This document shows, piece by piece, positions 59,291 through 64,000 of a stretch of DNA of 64,000 nucleotides. This DNA comes from Plantago ovata. Its lineage: Eukaryota; Streptophyta; Magnoliopsida; Lamiales; Plantaginaceae. Every line of letters starts with the position of its first letter. The first letter of the stretch is position 1. Below the pieces are notes generated by a model that saw only the letters and a list, made by a program, of their open reading frames with translations, had not been told where the DNA came from and did not search any database. The stretch is from positions 99,942,942 through 100,006,941 of the forward strand of contig CM051455.1 of NCBI GenBank assembly GCA_028274465.1, read 5' to 3'. The position numbers were made by a program, and so were the translations under genes.

Positions 59291-59530
59291 TAATTATTAT
59301 ATTTATAATTATTCCAATATAATAATAAAACAAAAAATTATATTAATTAAATTGATTGGATGGTTGGTGATCATGGATAAATGAAAATTTTATCCATTTA
59401 ATTGTTGTGGTTGGATTGATTAAAAGGTTGGGTATTTAGATGAGAGAAAAATTAATTGTTTATTTAAAAAGTTAAAGGTTGTGGTTGGGATTGAGTTCAT
59501 GGGTATTTTGGTTAAACCACTGCCACTGAT

Positions 59531-59595
59531 GGGCTCGAACTCAGCACCTCCGACATACAAGTTCAACTCCTTGCCACCGAACCTCCTTATAACTC
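59531..59595 (-). repeat. SINE-like tRNA-derived head (minus strand)
   Basis: On the minus strand GGTGGCAAGGAGTTG resembles an A box and GAGTTCGAGCCC a B box, about 36 bases apart start to start. It lies just outside Harb3. No poly-A tail or duplication was identified. Confidence 0.4.
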
Positions 59596-59766
59596 CATTC
59601 TTGTGTGTCAATGTGTCATACACTTGTGTATTGCCTCCACAACACTGATACTTGGTAGACCTCCTCCCAAAATCATTATACAGATAGTCCCAAGTGTTTT
59701 AGGTGTTACCATAATACAGTACAATAAAATGAAAGAATATTGCTTCACTTGCATTTGCACATGACA

Positions 59767-62700
59767 TTAATCAGCCATGAGAGGCTTCTTAAGCACCATG
59801 CGACCAGACTCGTCTCTCTCAAAAAGAAGCTCAATGATTTCATCCCAGCTATCGACAGCCCTGCCTCCTGTTGATGACCCTCTCGAAGAATTACCAACTG
59901 ATGATTCCATTGAAGAATCTTCATCATCATCTTCACCAAAGGTTCCATATTCAGAAGGAGAAAAGGCATGTGGAACAGCTAAATAGACAGCTCTTCTTAA
60001 AGCAGCCTTGTGCTCTTCATTATGCTCTTTCTTCAGTGTCTCCTGTCGTTCCATTCTCTGCTTTGCCGGAATCTCTAAGGCCTGATTCTTCTCTCTCATC
60101 AACTTTTTAGTCATAGTATGAAAAAGAGAGTTCAGTAAGAGTCAAGACAAGTTTGTACAGTTACCAATCATCGTTAAGGATTTAATGATACCATTCATTT
60201 ATGAAAAATTACTAAATGTGCAGACAAGACAACAGACATTTCAAGATCATGAACAGAGAATCATAAGATCTAAGATCTCATATTATCAAACAGCCTTTTT
60301 TTTTTTGTTTCCTGAAACGGCAAGAAAGATCTTATTAAAAGAAACTTCCACGTTTTAGTACAAAGAGTATGAAAAATACAACGAAACTCAAGAAAAGTTA
60401 AGACAACAACTGAGCCACAACCAAAACTAGCTAAGAGTTGTCAATTTCCCAACCAAACTAAGCTAGTTACAACTAGAAAATTCATAGCATCAAGCCAAAA
60501 CCAACGTGATGAAGAGCACAATAATTCAACATATCATATACCCAAGTCAAACCAGACCACGGCAAATCACCAGAAACAAACAGAGACCCAAATCTCCATA
60601 CCACTTTCAAAATACACCACTTAAAGCAGAATATCCACTGTAACCAAGGCCCAACCCAGAATCTTAACCACAAAAGAAACATTCAAACACCATCCGGACC
60701 AAACGAAACTTTTAGGACAAGATTAAACACACAAGCACGACCTTATTATCAAACAGCCTCTTAAACATGCATCTAGTTCAAGTTATAGATTCATCAAAGT
60801 GTAAATACTCATTAGTATTATCAAAATATAGGAAGGCAAAAAAAGAACAATCTTCAAAGTTCATAGTGCTATAACCCCCCACCCCCTCCCCGCTTCAGCA
60901 ACTAACGGAAAAAGAAGAGCAAATAACACTTACTTCCAGTGCCCGTTTAGCTTCTCTCTCTATCCAAATAATTCCATGGTCAGAAGTGGCATTGCAGGAT
61001 AGAACTATGTGCTCAAATCTTCCATCCACTGGTACTGCTGTCTTTACGACCGGAGGGAATCTCCCACACCTACACCCAAAATGGTTACTCAATAATTCCA
61101 CAATGATATACCATAAGAGTGGGAACATGATACTGTTGATCAGTGGTCAATGTTTAAATTATCTGCTTTTTATGTTATCTGAAATTCTGAATTAAATTAA
61201 GTGAACTGTAGAAGGTTTATTACTGCACACTGCATATCATAACAATACATGATAAACCGGCAGTATCAGCATATGTGACAGATGAACTACCACCGAACGT
61301 ATCAGCATAAGTACAGAAAAACTACATACACTGGTTATAGCATAAGTGACAGAAACACTACATACACTAGCTTTATCAGTACAAGTGACCGGTAAAGTGG
61401 CTTAACAAGTGAGGCACCAAATATGAACAAGTACTTCAAGTTCACTAGATTAACTTGATCTAATCGACAATTGTAGGACACATGTAACAGGAAATGAAAG
61501 TGTCTCCAGTTACCTGAAAGGTTTTCTTTCAACAATATGGTAGAGGCGACCAGGTGCATATAGTCTCCTCGGATCTTTTAGCATCTTCTCCTCTGACATA
61601 CATGTGTCCCTCATGCACCTCAGGCATAATAGGCATGGGAAACTGTTCAGGAAGTAAAGTGGTGAAAATACAATGAGCTCATTATTGTGGTGGAGTAACA
61701 GCCAAAACATGATACAAGGGACATATACCAAAATAATGACTTGAAGATGTCTTCCAAAGGTGTGGCTGTTCGTGGCAAGAAATCGTCCTGTTCAAGTAAA
61801 CAGGTGGATCTTTGGATTCCAGAAAGTAAACTTCAACTTACAAAGCGTGACAAATAGGGTATAGAAGTAATTCAACAACATGGTATACAAGGTTAATCTT
61901 GAATGCCATATCTGAAACTCAACTCAACCTCCCAACAGCAACATGAATATTATAGACTTATAGTTGCAAAACTACAATCATTCTTGTGCAGCAAAAACAG
62001 AGACCACACAGCTCAGTTCTGAGTTATACAGATCACTCACAAGATACTGTTATATCAAATGAAGTGTCGACTCTCCAAAAGAAGATCATTCGAATTTGTC
62101 TGTTCAAACCTAACATGGAGTTAAGCCTTAACTTAATTTCTCAAACTTCTAAATTGAACATAAAAATTCTAAGCAACACTCATATGCTTCTTTATCAATT
62201 AAGAAAGAAACAACTTTTTCTTTCAGCTTCTTTGGTGATACAGTATTTTATCCAGGTAACAGAAATTTTAGATTGCAAGGCAAAAAGTTTTTTTTTTTTT
62301 TTTTTTTGAACCGGCAAAGCGAGGATGAATAATGGTTCCCCATTTACCCCGTGGTGACTCGAACCCCCAACCTATTGCAAGGCAAAGAGTAAGATGTTAT
62401 ATTTCTGTACTTATTTCAAACAGCATTGTGGAACTACCTACCGACTACAAATTTGCATCTAACTAGGCTATTCAATGGATGTCAGTATGCGTAAAACCAA
62501 TAATTCACATACAAGCAAGCTTTCTTCAATCGATCAATACTGAGGTTTAGTATTCGTAGTTAAAGCTAATTTCCAATGCCAAAACTTCACGAAAGACAAA
62601 TTCAAGAAAAAACCCTGAGCTGGTGTACTCTATCAGACAACAGATAACCTACCTTCCCCAGCCAAAGAATAGGACATTTCAAGAGACGGTAACAACTATA

Positions 62701-63512
62701 GCATTATGCTTCCGGTAGTTTCACAACAAAACAATGCAGATTAAACATATTGGAATATGCATACAAAAAATGTAAATGGAACAAGCAATAACTGTGGAGA
62801 AACATGCCTGAAGAACAATGGAGTTGATGACATCAGCATATCTCACAGCCAAGTTTAGTGACATACACCTAGCAGGTGCAATAGCATAGCACCTCACCCT
62901 CTTCCTATTGATATTCCCCAATTTACCAAGATTTTGGACCACCACAATTGTCAACAAGGCAGCCACACCTGAACCCAGGGAATGACCCGTAAAAGTCACC
63001 GTATAATTAGGATATTTTCCAACCAATTCCCTCAATCTGTCACACTCTGCATTGAGAACACACCCAGCCGCTTTCAAGAGTCCGTTATGAACATATCCCC
63101 CATCAAATTTCCTCTTCCCAAGCTTATTATCCAGTAAAAGTGCATAATCACTCCCTTTCTCTAAATTAAGGCCCCTTATAGCCAAAACTATATCCTCGTG
63201 ACAGTGATCAAGATACAACAAGTGCGGTGGCACTTGTCCATGCGTATCCTCATAACTCTTTTTCATAATCAAGCAATTGGGATCGATACCATATCCTCCC
63301 GGAGGCTCCCAAAGTGGGTTCCGGATATCGTCTTCGTAGATAGCCATAATGTATCGGCAGAGCCTAGGGACAGGCTCGAACTCATCAGGAGTGGCAAGGC
63401 CCCATGTCTGGCTGTCATGGCCAGCAGTGTGCAGGCAACGTTTCCACGCCCATCGAGCACAGGCTAAGCAGTATACACACTCAAGAAGGGGCAAGCCACA
63501 TATAATCGACAT
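59767..63512 (-). CDS. class-3 lipase (mono/diacylglycerol lipase-like), five exons
   Basis: Alpha/beta hydrolase with Lipase3_N and Lipase_3 regions; expected to hydrolyse acylglycerols. Exons (minus strand): 63512-62808, 61787-61729, 61642-61514, 61069-60934 and 60102-59767. Together they form 1,365 nt (454 residues) with consistent phases. The start 'MSIICGLPLLECVYCLACAR' matches the conserved plant N-terminus. The nucleophile elbow GHSLG is at residues 176-180 (Ser178). Conserved downstream blocks are 'DDFLPRTATPLEDIFKSLF', 'DPRRLYAPGRLYHIVERK', 'VPVDGRFEHIVLSCN' and 'AKQRMERQETL'. Intron 1 begins GC instead of GT; introns 2-4 are GT-AG. No break in the frame. It resembles the Arabidopsis At3g14075 type by memory of the family. 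The C-terminal acidic Ser/Asp-rich region is variable. Confidence 0.9.
60297..60743 (-). mobile_element. 5'-truncated LINE in intron 4 of the lipase gene
   Basis: Flanked by the 16-bp duplication TATTATCAAACAGCCT (60281-60296, 60744-60759). It starts on the plus strand with a T run, so its poly-A tail is on the minus strand, in the same orientation as the gene. 447 bp, no domain left. Confidence 0.8.
62288..62373 (-). mobile_element. 5'-truncated SINE in intron 1 of the lipase gene
   Basis: A 20-T run (62288-62307), then a short body containing the B box GGGGTTCGAGTCACC on the minus strand. It is flanked by ATTGCAAGGCAAAAAG (62272-62287) and ATTGCAAGGCAAAGAG (62374-62389), a 16-bp duplication with one mismatch. 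The A box is missing. Confidence 0.8.
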
Positions 63513-64000
63513 AACCTAATAATCTCTAGGAATGACAATCACATTTAAGTATGTAGTTCAATATGCAAGACAAGATGATAAAATTCCAAAACAACCTCAT
63601 AAACAAAACACATCTAATTTGCAAAATGAGTACACAATCAACAAAGGAACAGTACTTAATAAGCAAGGATAAGAATAAGGCCTGCCCTGCCCTTGATTAG
63701 TCCCAAAGCAGATACTAGTATAAATAATCCCCCAAAAAAAAAAAAGTAATTAATAAGCAAACATAAGAAGAATTCAATTGAAGAGACAGTAGCCAAAGAG
63801 GATAGTACTAGAAATCGGAAGAAAAAAAAAAGTACTTAATAAGCAAGCATATAAACAATTCAATTGCAGAGACTGATAAAATTAATGAAACAGGTGAGAA
63901 ATGTGAAGTGTGGGGATTATAAAGTGAAAGCAAGTAGATGAAAGGAACCCCAAGCCATATGTAGTGCTGAGTTGGTGCGAAAGTCTGTAATTGAAGAAGA
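63513..64000 (-). promoter_or_regulatory. upstream region of the lipase gene
   Basis: Non-coding, A-rich on the plus strand. It should contain the 5' leader and part of the promoter; the start of transcription is not identifiable. Two runs of A followed by GTACTTAATAAGCAA-type words recur (63651, 63831). Confidence 0.4.

Larger units (their letters stand above)
55889..59512 (+). mobile_element. Harb3: deletion derivative of PIF/Harbinger, carrying Copia-4
   Basis: The left part (55889-56245) matches the Harb1 5' end base for base over long stretches. The right part (59107-59512) holds a piece of ORF1 fused directly to the Harb1-like 3' end. TAA precedes it (55886-55888, shared with Harb2), and a TAA follows at 59513-59515. 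Transposase is entirely absent, so it could move only with help from another element. Confidence 0.78.

Overview
The window is eudicot plant nuclear DNA, rich in repeats. The evidence is nested LTR retrotransposons with tRNA-Met primer sites, PIF/Harbinger, hAT and Stowaway-type DNA elements, LINE and SINE fragments, an intronless ATL-type RING-H2 gene and a multi-exon plant class-3 lipase gene. The species cannot be named from the sequence. Two 100-N assembly gaps (126-225, 21182-21281) interrupt it. No tRNA, rRNA or CRISPR locus was seen.

Layout. 1-8307: Ty3/gypsy chromovirus (Tekay-like); gag is open, pol carries a frameshift, a nonsense codon and a further frame change, and a 2.55-kb 3' LTR is complete. 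8340-9080 (minus): DUF4283/zinc-knuckle pseudogene. 10557-59512: three PIF/Harbinger elements standing end to end (Harb1 plus, Harb2 minus, Harb3 plus) with only a TAA between neighbours. Harb1 is split by a 35.7-kb block (13787-49452). That block holds a 5' copy (E1) and a long copy (E2) of one Sirevirus-like Ty1/copia family. Between them lies 13 kb of unrelated DNA: two Stowaway-like MITEs, LINE pieces, an ATL gene, an Ole e 1 domain fragment, and a third copia (Copia-3) hit by two solo-LTR-like insertions. Harb2 carries a third solo-LTR-like copy, and Harb3 carries a decayed fourth copia. 59767-63512 (minus): an apparently intact five-exon lipase gene with a LINE and a SINE fragment in its introns.

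The most unusual object is the copia family of E1/E2. Downstream of pol it carries a reading frame of about 1,770 codons (42304-47618) with its own TATA box, three short in-frame intron-like segments, nuclear-localisation-type basic clusters and long acidic stretches. It is longer than either gag or pol of the same element. Both copies of the family lack the catalytic core of reverse transcriptase but keep gag, protease, integrase and RNase H, so they should depend on another element for reverse transcription. A heptamer, TTGCTGA or its complement, recurs through LTRs, leader, genes and spacers in more than one reading frame.

The block 13787-49452 is probably an assembly or recombination chimera. 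LTR1 and LTR3 share diagnostic bases and the same CACAT target duplication although 34 kb apart. LTR2 differs. Copia-3 and the solo-LTR-like repeat B stop at LTR2 and never resume. Several genes also carry one-base losses in short homopolymers, which looks like long-read consensus error, so the frameshifts reported here should not all be read as biological decay.
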